In this document: positions 21,116 to 29,838 of the stretch, piece after piece | How the letters are laid out: each line of letters opens with the position of its first letter | How positions within the stretch are numbered: the stretch's first letter is position 1 | From: Pseudomonas_T sp032052615 | GTDB lineage: Bacteria > Pseudomonadota > Gammaproteobacteria > Pseudomonadales > Pseudomonadaceae | NCBI GenBank assembly: GCA_032052615.1 | Contig: DAMBWF010000004.1 | Coordinates: forward strand, 1-64,000 | Direction: 5' to 3' | DNA length: 64,000 bases | Program-made: the position numbers and the translations under genes | Notes under the pieces: model-generated | Database searches by the model: none | What the model saw: only the letters and a program-made list of their open reading frames with translations | Told to the model about the DNA's origin: nothing

Positions 21116-22342
21116 TCAGGCGCGTCGGGTACCCGGCCAGAGCCGCACCGCCAGGGCCAGGAGCGAGGCCAGCAGAGCCAGGCCCGCCACGCCGCTCCAG
21201 CCGACCCGGGCCAGCAGCAGGGCGCCCAGGGCCGCGCCGCTGGCCATGCCGACGAACATGCCGGTGAACAGCACGGCGTTGAGCCGGCTGCGGGCTTCCG
21301 GAGCGAGGCCGTAGACCTGGGACTGGTGGGCGATCAGGGTGGCCTGCACGCCCAGGTCGAAGCCCACCGCGGCGACGGCGATCAGCGCCAGTTGTCCGGT
21401 GGTCGGCAGCAGGGGCAGCGCCAGCAGGCTGGCGAAGGAGAGGGCGGCTAGGGCGATCCCCAGCCGGGCGACCCGCTCGGGACCACGACGGTCCGCCAGC
21501 CGCCCGACGAGGGGCGCGGCGAGCGCGCCCGCCGCCCCGGCCAGGCCGAAGGCGCCGGCCGCCGCGCTGCCCAGATGGAAGGCGCCTCCATGGAGCAGCA
21601 GCGCCAGGGTCGACCAGAAGGCGCTGAACCCCACCGAAAGCAGGCCCTGGGCCAGGGTGGCGCGCTTGAGCGCACCGTGCCGGCGCCAGAGCTCGCCCAG
21701 GGAGCCGAGCAGGGCGAGATAGCCCAGCCGAGTGGTCGGCGGGAAGCTCGGCAGGCCGCGCCAGACGGCGAGGGCGACGCCGACGATGCTGAGGGCGGCC
21801 AGCCCGTACATCGCCCGCCAGCCGAAGGCTTCGGCGACCACGCCGCTCACCACCCGGGACAGCAGGATGCCCAGCAGCAGCCCGGTCATCACCGTGCCGA
21901 CCATGCGCCCGCGCCGTTCGGCGGGGGCCAGGGCCGCGGCGGCCGGTACCAAGTCCTGGGCGACCGTGGCGGTCAGACCGGTGAGCAGACTCGCCGCCAG
22001 CAGCGGTTGCAGCCCCGGCGCCAGGCCGCCGGCCAGCAGCGCGAGGACCAGCAGGGCCAGCTTGGCTAGGATGAGGCGACGACGGTCGAAGCGGTCGCCC
22101 AGGGGCGCCAGGAATAGCAGGCCCAAGGCATAGCCGAGCTGGGTCAGGGTCGGGATCAGCCCGACGGCGGTGGCGTCGCTGCCCAGGTCGGCGCTCAGCA
22201 CGCCGAGCATTGGCTGGCTGTAGTACAGGTTGGCCACGGACAGGCCGGCACCCGTCGCCAACAGGCCCAGCAGGCCCGGCGACAATGAAGGGGAATGCCC
22301 GTCGGGGCGTGTTTGGTCATGCGTATGGGGAATGGCACTCAT
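21116..22342 (-). CDS. MFS transporter, drug-efflux type
   Basis: 408 aa major facilitator with about 12 hydrophobic segments. The family motif A between helices 2 and 3 is GDRFDRRRLIL, and SQPMLGVLSADLG occurs in helix 1. The sequence resembles the YgaY/arabinose-polymer or DHA1-type efflux proteins common in Pseudomonas. ATG 22342 has CGGAG upstream. It is divergent from a LysR regulator gene (22445) across 102 bp, so it is probably that regulator's target. Substrate unknown. Confidence 0.9.
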   Translation of the reverse strand: MSAIPHTHDQTRPDGHSPSLSPGLLGLLATGAGLSVANLYYSQPMLGVLSADLGSDATAVGLIPTLTQLGYALGLLFLAPLGDRFDRRRLILAKLALLVLALLAGGLAPGLQPLLAASLLTGLTATVAQDLVPAAAALAPAERRGRMVGTVMTGLLLGILLSRVVSGVVAEAFGWRAMYGLAALSIVGVALAVWRGLPSFPPTTRLGYLALLGSLGELWRRHGALKRATLAQGLLSVGFSAFWSTLALLLHGGAFHLGSAAAGAFGLAGAAGALAAPLVGRLADRRGPERVARLGIALAALSFASLLALPLLPTTGQLALIAVAAVGFDLGVQATLIAHQSQVYGLAPEARSRLNAVLFTGMFVGMASGAALGALLLARVGWSGVAGLALLASLLALAVRLWPGTRRA

Positions 22343-22444
22343 CGTTCGGCTCCGGGTGATGATCCATGGGGGTGGATGAATTCTCCCGAGGCGCGCCGTC
22401 ATCGTGTAGCCAAGGCTGGAGCAGAACGGTTATACGTATGGCGC

Positions 22445-23380
22445 ATGAAGAGTACCTCCCATGATCGTCTCGACCTGCTGGACACCTTCGTGCGCATCGT
22501 CGACGCGGGTAGCCTGTCGGCCGCCGCGCGGCAACTCGGCACCACCCAGCCCACCGTCAGCCGGCGCCTGCAAGCCTTGGAGGCGACCCTGGGCGTACGG
22601 CTGGTACAGCGTTCCACCCATGGCTTGCGGCTCAGCGAGGACGGCGCGCATTGCTATCGGCAGGCGCGCCAGTTGCTCACCGACTGGGAGGCGTTCGAGG
22701 ACGCCCTGCGCGGCGCCGAGGCCGAGCCGGAAGGCGTCCTGCGGGTCATGGCGCCTCACGCTTTCGGCCAGGACCAGTTGCTCGAACCCCTGGAGCGCTA
22801 CCTGCGGCGCTACCCCGCCATGAGCGTCGAATGGGTGCTCAGCGACCGCGTGCCCGACTTCCTGGCCGAGGGCATCGATTGCGCGATCCGGGTCGGGGCG
22901 GTGGAGGAACCGAGCACCGTGGCGCTGCGCCTGGGGGAGGTCCAGCGCATCGTGGTGGCCGCTCCCGAGCTGATCGGGGAGGCACCGGTCGAGACGCCGG
23001 AACGCCTCGCGGACCTGCCTTGGATCGCCCTGTCGCAGTTCTACCATGACGCCCTGCGGCTCGCCCGTATCGACACGGGGGAAAGTCGTCTGGTGGAAAT
23101 ACGCCCCCGGCTGGTCACCGAAAACCTGTATGTCACCCGCAACGCCGTCCTGCGCGGCCTGGGGTGCGCGCTGCTGTCGAGCTGGATCGTCCGGGAGGAC
23201 CTCGCGGCGGGGCGCCTGGCGCACCTGCTGCCGGACTGGCGGGCGGCGCCCTTGCCCATCTACCTCATCTATCCCTACTCGCGTTTCTACCCGGGACGCC
23301 TGCGCCATTTCGTGGAACTGATCCGGGAGGCGAGCGACCGGATGTTGGGCGACGCCCGCGCGCCGGCGCCGGAGGGCTAG
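22445..23380 (+). CDS. LysR-family transcriptional regulator
   Basis: 311 aa. The N-terminal winged helix-turn-helix reads LDTFVRIVDAGSLSAAARQLGTTQPTVSRRLQALE (written in two parts: residues about 11-28 and 29-45). The effector-binding domain contains EGVLRVMAPHAFG and the LysR-typical GLGCALLSSWIV. It belongs to the CrgA/YafC-like branch. The divergent MFS gene is the likely target, and a palindrome ATACGTAT (22432-22439) just before its start could be part of the promoter or operator. Confidence 0.9.
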   Translation: MKSTSHDRLDLLDTFVRIVDAGSLSAAARQLGTTQPTVSRRLQALEATLGVRLVQRSTHGLRLSEDGAHCYRQARQLLTDWEAFEDALRGAEAEPEGVLRVMAPHAFGQDQLLEPLERYLRRYPAMSVEWVLSDRVPDFLAEGIDCAIRVGAVEEPSTVALRLGEVQRIVVAAPELIGEAPVETPERLADLPWIALSQFYHDALRLARIDTGESRLVEIRPRLVTENLYVTRNAVLRGLGCALLSSWIVREDLAAGRLAHLLPDWRAAPLPIYLIYPYSRFYPGRLRHFVELIREASDRMLGDARAPAPEG

Positions 23381-23723
23381 GCACGGACGGTCGGATGGAA
23401 ACAAGTCGGGTGCCGCCACGGGAGGAGCGTTCGCGGGCGGGCTCGCGTGTCCTGGAGGCAGGAAGGAGGCAAGACGGCTTCGGTGGACCGGAGGTGGGCG
23501 GTTCGGCGAACCGCCCACGACAGGCCAGGAGGGGCGTCGCTGGCATTCGGGGCGCCTGAGGCGCGGGCGGCCCCTCCGCCGAGGAGCCGGGAGCCGGCGC
23601 AAGGCTCGGTCTCCTTTCCACTCTCGCCGGCGCGCCAATCGGCTGGGCCGTCAGGCGGGCCGGCACCGGCCGCCAAGGCGGACGCTCAGCCCGGCGTTGA
23701 GCCTCTCGCTCATGGGCGACCCG
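23381..23723. other. Intergenic region with no gene recognised
   Basis: GC-rich gap between convergent lysR and doxX. No hairpin with a T-tract and no credible short gene were seen. Confidence 0.45.
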
Positions 23724-24125
23724 CTAGGCTCGCCGGCCGGCGCGCCAGGCGTCGAGGCTCAAGGCTCCCCCGCCGAAGGCGGCGATCTGCAACAGGCCGC
23801 CGGCGATGGCGACATTTTTCAGCAGGTGGATCACTTGGTTCTGGTCGCCGAGGGCGCTGTGAAAGACGGCGGCGGTAACCAGGCTGAAGACCGCCATGGC
23901 CACGGCGACGGGTCGGCTGCGGTAGCCCAGCAGCAACAGGCTGGCCAGGCCCAGCTCCACCGCCAGGGCGCCGAGGTAGGCGAGCTCGGGGAAGGGCAGG
24001 CCGACGCTGGCGATATAGCCCTTGGTGGCGAGCGGCGCGGCCAGCTTGCCGAGGCCGCTGAAGAGGAAGAGCGAGGCGAGCAGGACGCGTCCGACGCCGG
24101 CGCTGAAGGTTTGTGCGGTGTTCAT
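23724..24125 (-). CDS. DoxX family inner-membrane protein
   Basis: 133 aa with four hydrophobic segments. The DoxX signature starts as RVLLASLFLFSGLGKLAAP in helix 1, with GYIASVGLPFPE following. DoxX-like proteins are membrane subunits linked to redox and thiol stress, but the exact role is unknown for most. AAGGAG precedes ATG 24125. A clear AT-rich promoter region with an inverted repeat lies upstream, and a LysR gene is next upstream on the same strand. Confidence 0.88.
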   Translation of the reverse strand: MNTAQTFSAGVGRVLLASLFLFSGLGKLAAPLATKGYIASVGLPFPELAYLGALAVELGLASLLLLGYRSRPVAVAMAVFSLVTAAVFHSALGDQNQVIHLLKNVAIAGGLLQIAAFGGGALSLDAWRAGRRA

Positions 24126-24181
24126 CGAGGGCTCCTTGGGCCAGGAGCATCCGTCATGGATGCCATGGGAGCCAGTCTATA

Positions 24182-24240
24182 GTCCACTCTCCGCTCGATT
24201 AAGATGTCAGGATAGATATTACTGTCTCTTTTGAGTGGAC
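24182..24240 (-). promoter_or_regulatory. Promoter region of doxX with an 8-bp dyad
   Basis: GTCCACTC (24182-24189) and GAGTGGAC (24233-24240) form perfect inverted arms around an AT-rich stretch unlike the flanks. On the minus strand TTGTCC and TAATAT could be -35 and -10 elements. The arms would suit an operator for a dimeric repressor or activator. Confidence 0.5.
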
Positions 24241-24359
24241 AATAATCTGCATGTGTTCAGGCAAACCCACCCGTCCAAGACGCCAGCGGCGTTCGGGCAG
24301 CGTCCCGCTCACCCCTTGACCGAACAGGAGGGTCGCCTGCCTCGTCGTCCGTCCCTGCC

Positions 24360-25235
24360 TCAGGCCAGCGCGTCCCGCAGGTAATCCGAGAAGAGCTGGA
24401 CGGCGCGCGCCGACTGGCGATGCTGAGGGTAGACCGCGTACACCGCCGCCCCGGGCGCTGCGAAGGCGTCGAGCACGGTGACTAGGTCGCCCCGTTCCAA
24501 GGCGTCGCCGACGATGAACGTGGGCAGGACCGCGATGCCGTTGCCAGCGAGGGCCGCGTCCCGGATCACCTCACCGTTGTTGGCGCGCAGCGGGCCCTGT
24601 ACCGGCAGGCCGAATACCTTGCCGTTGCGCTGGAAGCGCCACTCCACCGCGCGCCCGTGGCCATAGAGCAGGCACGCGTGGTCGGCCAGGTCCTCGGGTT
24701 TTTCCAGGGGCGGGGCTTGGCGCAGGTAGGCCGGGCTGGCGCAAGCCACCAGCCGCATGTCGGTCAGGCGCTTGGCGATCAGGCTAGAGTCGACGAGGGT
24801 GCCGATGCGGATGGACATGTCGTAGCCCTCGGCCAGCAGGTCGACGGCCCGGTCGTTCAAGTCCAGTTCCAGGCGAATCCCCGGGTAGGCGGTGAGGAAC
24901 CCTGGCAGCAGGGGGCTCAGGTGCAGGGTGCCGAAGGTCATCGGGGCGCTGACGCGCAACACGCCGCGCGGCACGCTTCGCTGATTGGAGAACAGCTCCT
25001 CGGTGTCGCTCACGTCTTCGAGGATTTTCACCGCCCGCTCGTAGAGGGTCACGCCCAGTTCGGTGGGTTGCAGGCGTCGGGTGGTACGGTTCAGCAAGCG
25101 CACGCCGAGGGTTTCTTCCAAGGCCATGGTGCGTCGGCTGACGAACTGCTTGGAAAGCCCCAGCTTGTCGGCGGCGGCGGTGAAGCTGCCGGCGTCCAGG
25201 GTAGCGACGAAGAGACGCAAGTCATCGAAATTCAT
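24360..25235 (-). CDS. LysR-family transcriptional regulator
   Basis: 291 aa. The HTH MNFDDLRLFVATLDAGSF/TAAADKLGLSKQFVSRR is at the N-terminus. The substrate-binding domain contains RGVLRVSAPMTFG and the usual ANNGEVIRDAALAGNGIAVLP. It resembles the DmlR/PtxR-like group. It lies 235 bp upstream of doxX on the same strand and is divergent from the DUF969-DUF979-pcp operon, so either could be its target. Confidence 0.9.
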   Translation of the reverse strand: MNFDDLRLFVATLDAGSFTAAADKLGLSKQFVSRRTMALEETLGVRLLNRTTRRLQPTELGVTLYERAVKILEDVSDTEELFSNQRSVPRGVLRVSAPMTFGTLHLSPLLPGFLTAYPGIRLELDLNDRAVDLLAEGYDMSIRIGTLVDSSLIAKRLTDMRLVACASPAYLRQAPPLEKPEDLADHACLLYGHGRAVEWRFQRNGKVFGLPVQGPLRANNGEVIRDAALAGNGIAVLPTFIVGDALERGDLVTVLDAFAAPGAAVYAVYPQHRQSARAVQLFSDYLRDALA

Positions 25236-25593
25236 GCAAGTTTCCGGTCGGGCTGGGGCGGAAGGTGGACGTCGGGCAGCCTACCCGCTGCGGGCCGGAC
25301 GCTCAACGCGGGCGGCCGGGGGCGATGCCCCTTCGCCCGTCGGCTCTGGTCCGGCGCGTGCTGGCGAAGCGCCCGCCGGCAAGTTTTCTCGTTCGTCCCC
25401 GACAACTTTTATTTGCTGGACGCGTCGGGGCTCGCATCCAAAGATGCCCCATCGCCTGCCCGTGGGCACGATAACAACAACAGCACGCGCCGAGCCGGCC
25501 GCGCGCATCAGCCGCGAAGGCATCCCCGAGCGCTTTCGCCCCGCTGCTGCCCCGCCGTCAGACCCGGCGGCAGCCAGCGAAGGGGACTCCTCC
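25236..25593. other. Divergent regulatory region of lysR and the DUF969 operon
   Basis: 358 bp without a gene. The AT-rich patch around 25384-25420 (AACTTTTATTTGC) and a GATAACAACAACAGC leader at about 25470-25485 mark a likely promoter and 5' untranslated region for the plus-strand operon. Confidence 0.45.
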
Positions 25594-26343
25594 ATGCAAA
25601 GCGTCGTCAACCTCTGGCCCCTCATCGGGGTGGCCGTCATCGTCGTCGGCTTCATGCTGCGTATCAATGCGCTGCTGGTGGTCACCGCCGCCGCCATCGC
25701 CAGCGGTCTGGCGGCGGGCTTCTCGGTGGAGCGTATCCTCGCCGCCCTGGGCGAGGGCTTCGTGGACACCCGCGCCCTGCAACTCATTCTCCTGCTGCCC
25801 CTGGCGGTGATCGGCCTGCTGGAGCGTCACGGCCTGCGCCTGCACGCCCAGCAATGGATCGGGCGCTTCCGCCGCGCCACGGTCGGGCGGCTGCTGATCA
25901 TTTACCTGCTCGTGCGAGAGCTTACCGCGGCGGTGGGCCTCACCAGCCTGGGCGGCCACCCGCAGATGGTCCGGCCGCTGCTGGCGCCCATGGCCGAGGG
26001 CACGGCGCGCAACCGCTTCGGCGCGTTGCCCGAGGCGGTCCGCCACAAGCTGCTGGCGATGTGCGCGGCCACCGACAACGTGGGGCTGTTCTTTGGCGAG
26101 GATATCTTCGTGGCCTTCGGCGCCATTGCCCTGATGCACAGCTTCCTGCTAGGCGCCGGTATCGACGTGGAGCCGCTGCATATCGCGGTCTGGGGCATCC
26201 CCACGGCGATCTGCGCCTTCCTCATCCATGGGGTGCGCCTGTACCGCTTCGATCGCCGCCTGAACCGTCAACTGGGCGGGCGCGCGGTCGAGGGCGCGCC
26301 CAGCGCGCCGATCCTCGGCCAGGAAGCAGGGCTGCCGCGATGA
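25594..26343 (+). CDS. DUF969 family membrane protein
   Basis: 249 aa inner-membrane protein with about six hydrophobic segments (for example WPLIGVAVIVVGFMLRI and LQLILLLPLAVIGLLE). It belongs to a family that almost always occurs with DUF979 and pyrrolidone carboxyl peptidase; a joint transporter for 5-oxoproline or short peptides has been inferred from that context, not shown. AAGGGG precedes ATG 25594. It overlaps the next gene by four bases (ATGA). Confidence 0.88.
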   Translation: MQSVVNLWPLIGVAVIVVGFMLRINALLVVTAAAIASGLAAGFSVERILAALGEGFVDTRALQLILLLPLAVIGLLERHGLRLHAQQWIGRFRRATVGRLLIIYLLVRELTAAVGLTSLGGHPQMVRPLLAPMAEGTARNRFGALPEAVRHKLLAMCAATDNVGLFFGEDIFVAFGAIALMHSFLLGAGIDVEPLHIAVWGIPTAICAFLIHGVRLYRFDRRLNRQLGGRAVEGAPSAPILGQEAGLPR

Positions 26344-27290
26344 TCCTGTCCATCGAGTATTTTTACTGGCTAGCCGGCGCGGTCCTGCTGATCACCGCCG
26401 GCATGATCTTCACCGACCCTCACCATCCCCGGCGCTGGAGCAGCGGCCTGTTCTGGCTGTTATTCGCGATCGCCTTCCTGGCCGGCGATCGCCTGCCGCT
26501 CCCTTGGGTCGGGCTGGGCGTGGTAGCCATGGCGTTGATCGCCGGGGCCGGTGGGGTGGGGCGCGGGAAAGAGCGCGAGCTGCCCGCCGAGGCTGTCTCG
26601 GCCAGCGTCGCCCGGCTGGGGCACCGGTTGTTCGTGCCCGCCCTGGCCATTCCCCTCATCACCGTGGCGAGTTCGCTGCTCTTCAAGGACGCGACCCTCG
26701 CCGGGCGGTCGCTGCTGGACCCGAAGAACGTCACTTTCGTTTCCCTCGGCCTGGGATGCCTGGTGGCCCTGGTCCTGGCCTGCGCGCTGACCCGGGAAAC
26801 GCCGGTGCAAGCGCTACGGGAGTCGCGGCGCCTCACCGAGGCCCTGGGCTGGACCATGGTGTTGCCCCAGTTGCTGGCCATGCTCGGGCTGATCTTCAAC
26901 GAGGCCGGCGTGGGCAGCGCGGTGGCGCACCTGGCCACCGCCTACATCAACATGGACTACCGCCTGGTGGCGGTGGGGGTCTACGTGCTGGGCATGGCTC
27001 TGTTCACCGTGATCATGGGCAATGGCTTCGCCGCCTTCCCGGTGATGACCGGCGGCGTCGGCGTGCCCGTGCTGGTAGGCGTCTATGACGCCAACCCGGC
27101 GGTGATGGCGGCCATCGGCATGTTCTCTGGCTATTGCGGCACCTTGATGACCCCCATGGCGGCCAATTTCAACGTGGTGCCCGCCGCCCTTCTGGAGCTG
27201 TCGGATAAGCACGCGGTGATCAAGGCTCAGTTGCCTACCGCGCTGTCGATGCTGGCGGTGAACATCGTCCTTCTCTACGCGCTGATGTGA
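26340..27290 (+). CDS. DUF979 family membrane protein
   Basis: 316 aa inner-membrane protein with eight to ten hydrophobic segments. The conserved polar segment GNGFAAFPVMTGGVGVPVL and GYCGTLMTPMAANFNVVP near the C-terminus look like a substrate pathway. It is coupled by overlap to the DUF969 gene and followed after 6 bp by pcp, the usual three-gene unit. Probably one half of a two-component permease; substrate unproven. Confidence 0.88.
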   Translation: MILSIEYFYWLAGAVLLITAGMIFTDPHHPRRWSSGLFWLLFAIAFLAGDRLPLPWVGLGVVAMALIAGAGGVGRGKERELPAEAVSASVARLGHRLFVPALAIPLITVASSLLFKDATLAGRSLLDPKNVTFVSLGLGCLVALVLACALTRETPVQALRESRRLTEALGWTMVLPQLLAMLGLIFNEAGVGSAVAHLATAYINMDYRLVAVGVYVLGMALFTVIMGNGFAAFPVMTGGVGVPVLVGVYDANPAVMAAIGMFSGYCGTLMTPMAANFNVVPAALLELSDKHAVIKAQLPTALSMLAVNIVLLYALM

Positions 27291-27296
27291 GGCCCC

Positions 27297-27944
27297 ATGC
27301 CCAATCTCCTGCTGCTCGGGTTCGAGCCCTTCGATCAAGACATCGTCAACCCCTCCTGGGAGGCGGTGCGCCACCTGGATGGGGCGCTGCTCGCCGACGA
27401 CCTGCGGGTGGTGGCGCGCCAGATACCCTGCGTCTTCGCCCGTGCCCCCGAATGCCTGGGAGCCTTGCTCGACGAACACCGCCCGGCCCTGGTGATCGCC
27501 ACCGGCCTGGCCCCCGGGCGTCCGGACCTGAGTCTGGAACGGGTGGCCATCAACCTCGACGACGCCCGTATCCCGGACAATCGCCAGCAGCAACCCATCG
27601 ACGTCCCGGCCCTGGAGGGGGGGCCGGCGGCCTATTTCACCACCTTGCCCATCAAGGCCATGGTCAAGGCGTTGCGGGAAGCGGGGGTACCGGCCTCGGT
27701 CTCCCACACCGCCGGCACCTTCGTCTGCAACCACCTTTTCTATCACCTGCAGCACGCCCTGCGGGACACGCCGGTGCGCAGCGGCTTCATCCATGTGCCG
27801 TTCCTCCCCGAGCAGACCGCCCGCCTGGGCCTCGACGCCCCCTCCATGGCCCTGGCCACCCAGGTGGAAGGGTTGCGCATCGCCGCCACTACCGCCTGGC
27901 TCACCGGGACGGACCTCAAGGAAACCGCCGGCCGGATCAGTTGA
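27297..27944 (+). CDS. pcp: Pyrrolidone-carboxylate peptidase
   Basis: 215 aa cysteine peptidase of clan CF/C15 that removes N-terminal pyroglutamate (5-oxoproline) from peptides in the cytoplasm. The N-terminal motif is LLLGFEPFDQD. The catalytic Glu lies in the ERVAINLDDARIPDN region, the Cys in TAGTFVCNHLFYHL and the His in GFIHVPFLPEQ. Third gene of the DUF969-DUF979-pcp operon, which suggests uptake and cleavage of pyroglutamyl peptides. Confidence 0.94.
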   Translation: MPNLLLLGFEPFDQDIVNPSWEAVRHLDGALLADDLRVVARQIPCVFARAPECLGALLDEHRPALVIATGLAPGRPDLSLERVAINLDDARIPDNRQQQPIDVPALEGGPAAYFTTLPIKAMVKALREAGVPASVSHTAGTFVCNHLFYHLQHALRDTPVRSGFIHVPFLPEQTARLGLDAPSMALATQVEGLRIAATTAWLTGTDLKETAGRIS

Positions 27945-28034
27945 TCGGCCCCGCCGGGCAGGCGTTCGCGCTAAGGAGTGGGGCGCTAGCGGGAGAGAGG
28001 AGAGGGAAAGGAGAGAAAACTGCGCGCAAACGAA

Positions 28035-28064
28035 AAACCCCGCCTCAAGTCGAGCGCGGGGTTT
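28035..28064 (-). terminator. Rho-independent terminator after ychF
   Basis: On the minus strand AAACCCCGC pairs with GCGGGGTTT and is followed by TTTCG. It lies 20 bp beyond the ychF stop. The pairing is symmetrical, so it may also terminate the converging pcp operon. Confidence 0.85.
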
Positions 28065-28083
28065 CGGTCTCGCGGGACAGGCG

Positions 28084-29184
28084 TCAGACGTTGAAGCGGA
28101 AGTGCATCACGTCGCCGTCCTTGACGATGTAGTCCTTGCCTTCAAGGCGCCACTTGCCGGCTTCCTTGGCGCCGTTCTCGCCCTTGTACTGGATGAAGTC
28201 GTCGTAGGCGACCACTTCGGCGCGGATGAAGCCCTTTTCGAAGTCGGTGTGGATGACGGCGGCGGCCTGGGGCGCGGTGGCGCCGACGCGGACGGTCCAG
28301 GCGCGGACTTCCTTCACCCCGGCGGTGAAGTAGGTCTGCAGGTGGAGCAGCTCGTAGCCCGCGCGGATCACCCGGTTCAGGCCGGGTTCTTCCAGACCGA
28401 GGGATTCGAGGAACATGTCCTTTTCCTCGCCGTCGTCCAACTCGGCGATTTCCGCCTCGATCTTGTTGCACACCGGCACCACCACCGCGCCTTCTTCCTC
28501 GGCGATGGCCTTCACTCTATCGAGGTGCGGGTTGTTCTCGAAGCCGTCCTCGGCGACGTTGGCGATATACATCACCGGCTTGCTGGTGAGCAGGTGGAAC
28601 CCCCGAACCAGGCGCTTCTGCTCCTCGTCCATGCCCTTCATCAGGCTGCGGGCCGGCTTGCCCGCTTCGAAATGGGGAATCAGTTTTTCCAGCATGGCCT
28701 TCTGGGCCAGGGCGTCCTTGTCGCCGCCCTTGGCGTTGCGGGCGACGCGCTGCAGTTGCTTCTCGCAGCTATCCAGGTCGGCGAAGATCAGTTCGAGATC
28801 GATCACCTCGATGTCGCGCTTGGGGTCCACCGAGTTGGCCACGTGGATGACGTTCTCGTCCTCGAAGCAGCGCACCACATGGGCGATGGCATCGGTCTCG
28901 CGGATGTTGGCGAGGAATTTGTTGCCCAAGCCCTCGCCCTTGGAGGCCCCGGCCACCAAGCCGGCGATATCGACGAATTCCATGGTGGTGGGCACCACGC
29001 GCTCCGGCTTGACGATGGCCGCCAGGGCTTCGAGGCGCTTGTCGGGCATCGGCACGATGCCGCTGTTGGGCTCGATGGTGCAGAAGGGGAAGTTTTCCGC
29101 CGCGATACCGGATCGGGTGAGGGCGTTGAACAAGGTGGACTTGCCGACGTTGGGCAGGCCGACGATGCCGCAGTTGAATCCCAT
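28084..29184 (-). CDS. ychF: Ribosome-binding ATPase YchF (OLA1 family)
   Basis: 366 aa Obg-family P-loop protein that prefers ATP and associates with the 70S ribosome, acting in stress and translation control. P-loop GLPNVGKST near residue 8, switch segment ENFPFCTIEPN, and the NKIEAE motif in place of the usual TKxD. The C-terminal TGS domain ends FIQYKGENGAK...VMHFRFNV. ATG 29184 gives the normal length; an in-frame extension upstream is not coding. It lies 41 bp after pth, in the conserved order prs-rplY-pth-ychF. Confidence 0.96.
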   Translation of the reverse strand: MGFNCGIVGLPNVGKSTLFNALTRSGIAAENFPFCTIEPNSGIVPMPDKRLEALAAIVKPERVVPTTMEFVDIAGLVAGASKGEGLGNKFLANIRETDAIAHVVRCFEDENVIHVANSVDPKRDIEVIDLELIFADLDSCEKQLQRVARNAKGGDKDALAQKAMLEKLIPHFEAGKPARSLMKGMDEEQKRLVRGFHLLTSKPVMYIANVAEDGFENNPHLDRVKAIAEEEGAVVVPVCNKIEAEIAELDDGEEKDMFLESLGLEEPGLNRVIRAGYELLHLQTYFTAGVKEVRAWTVRVGATAPQAAAVIHTDFEKGFIRAEVVAYDDFIQYKGENGAKEAGKWRLEGKDYIVKDGDVMHFRFNV

Positions 29185-29224
29185 GGTGTGTCCCTCGCGG
29201 AGGTCGAGTCGGTGAAAGGGGAGG

Positions 29225-29809
29225 TCAGGCTCGCGGGCTGTGCAGGGTCTGCATCGCCTTGGTCCAGTCGCCGGCGAGCATCTGGGGCAGGACGGCCAGC
29301 GCGGCGTCGATACTGCCGTCCAGCAGGTCCTGCTCGCTGCGCGGGGCGCGGCCGAGCACATAGCCGGTCACCTGGCTGCTATGGCCGGGATGGCCGATGC
29401 CCAGGCGCAGGCGATGGAAGCCGTTCTGGTTGCCGAGCTGGGCGATGATGTCGCGCAACCCGTTGTGTCCGCCGTGCCCGCCGCCCTGCTTGAGCTTGGC
29501 GACGCCGGGGGGCAGGTCGAGTTCGTCGTGGGCGACGAGGATGGCGTCCGGCGCGATGCGAAAGAACCCCGCCAATGCCGCGACGGCCTGGCCGCTGCGA
29601 TTCATGTAGGTGGTGGGGATCAGCAGGCGAACGTCCTTGCCTTGATGGGAAAACTTGCCCACCAAGCCGAAATACTTGCGGTCCATGCTCAGGGTCGAGC
29701 CTTGGCTCGATGCCAGGCGCTCAACGAAAAGGGCCCCCGCGTTATGCCGGGTCTGTTCGTATTCGGGGCCTGGATTGCCCAGGCCGACGATCAGTTGTAC
29801 GGCGGTCAC
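29225..29809 (-). CDS. pth: Peptidyl-tRNA hydrolase
   Basis: 194 aa enzyme that releases peptides from prematurely dissociated peptidyl-tRNAs. The catalytic segment GLGNPGPEYEQTRHNAG contains Asn and the active-site His (about residue 21). The substrate-binding signature LDLPPGVAKLKQGGGHGGHNGLRD is split over about residues 97-120. It begins with GTG (29809). Second to last gene of the prs operon. Confidence 0.96.
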   Translation of the reverse strand: MTAVQLIVGLGNPGPEYEQTRHNAGALFVERLASSQGSTLSMDRKYFGLVGKFSHQGKDVRLLIPTTYMNRSGQAVAALAGFFRIAPDAILVAHDELDLPPGVAKLKQGGGHGGHNGLRDIIAQLGNQNGFHRLRLGIGHPGHSSQVTGYVLGRAPRSEQDLLDGSIDAALAVLPQMLAGDWTKAMQTLHSPRA

Positions 29810-29838
29810 AACGGGAGCCCTTCCTTCAGGCCTGGCGC

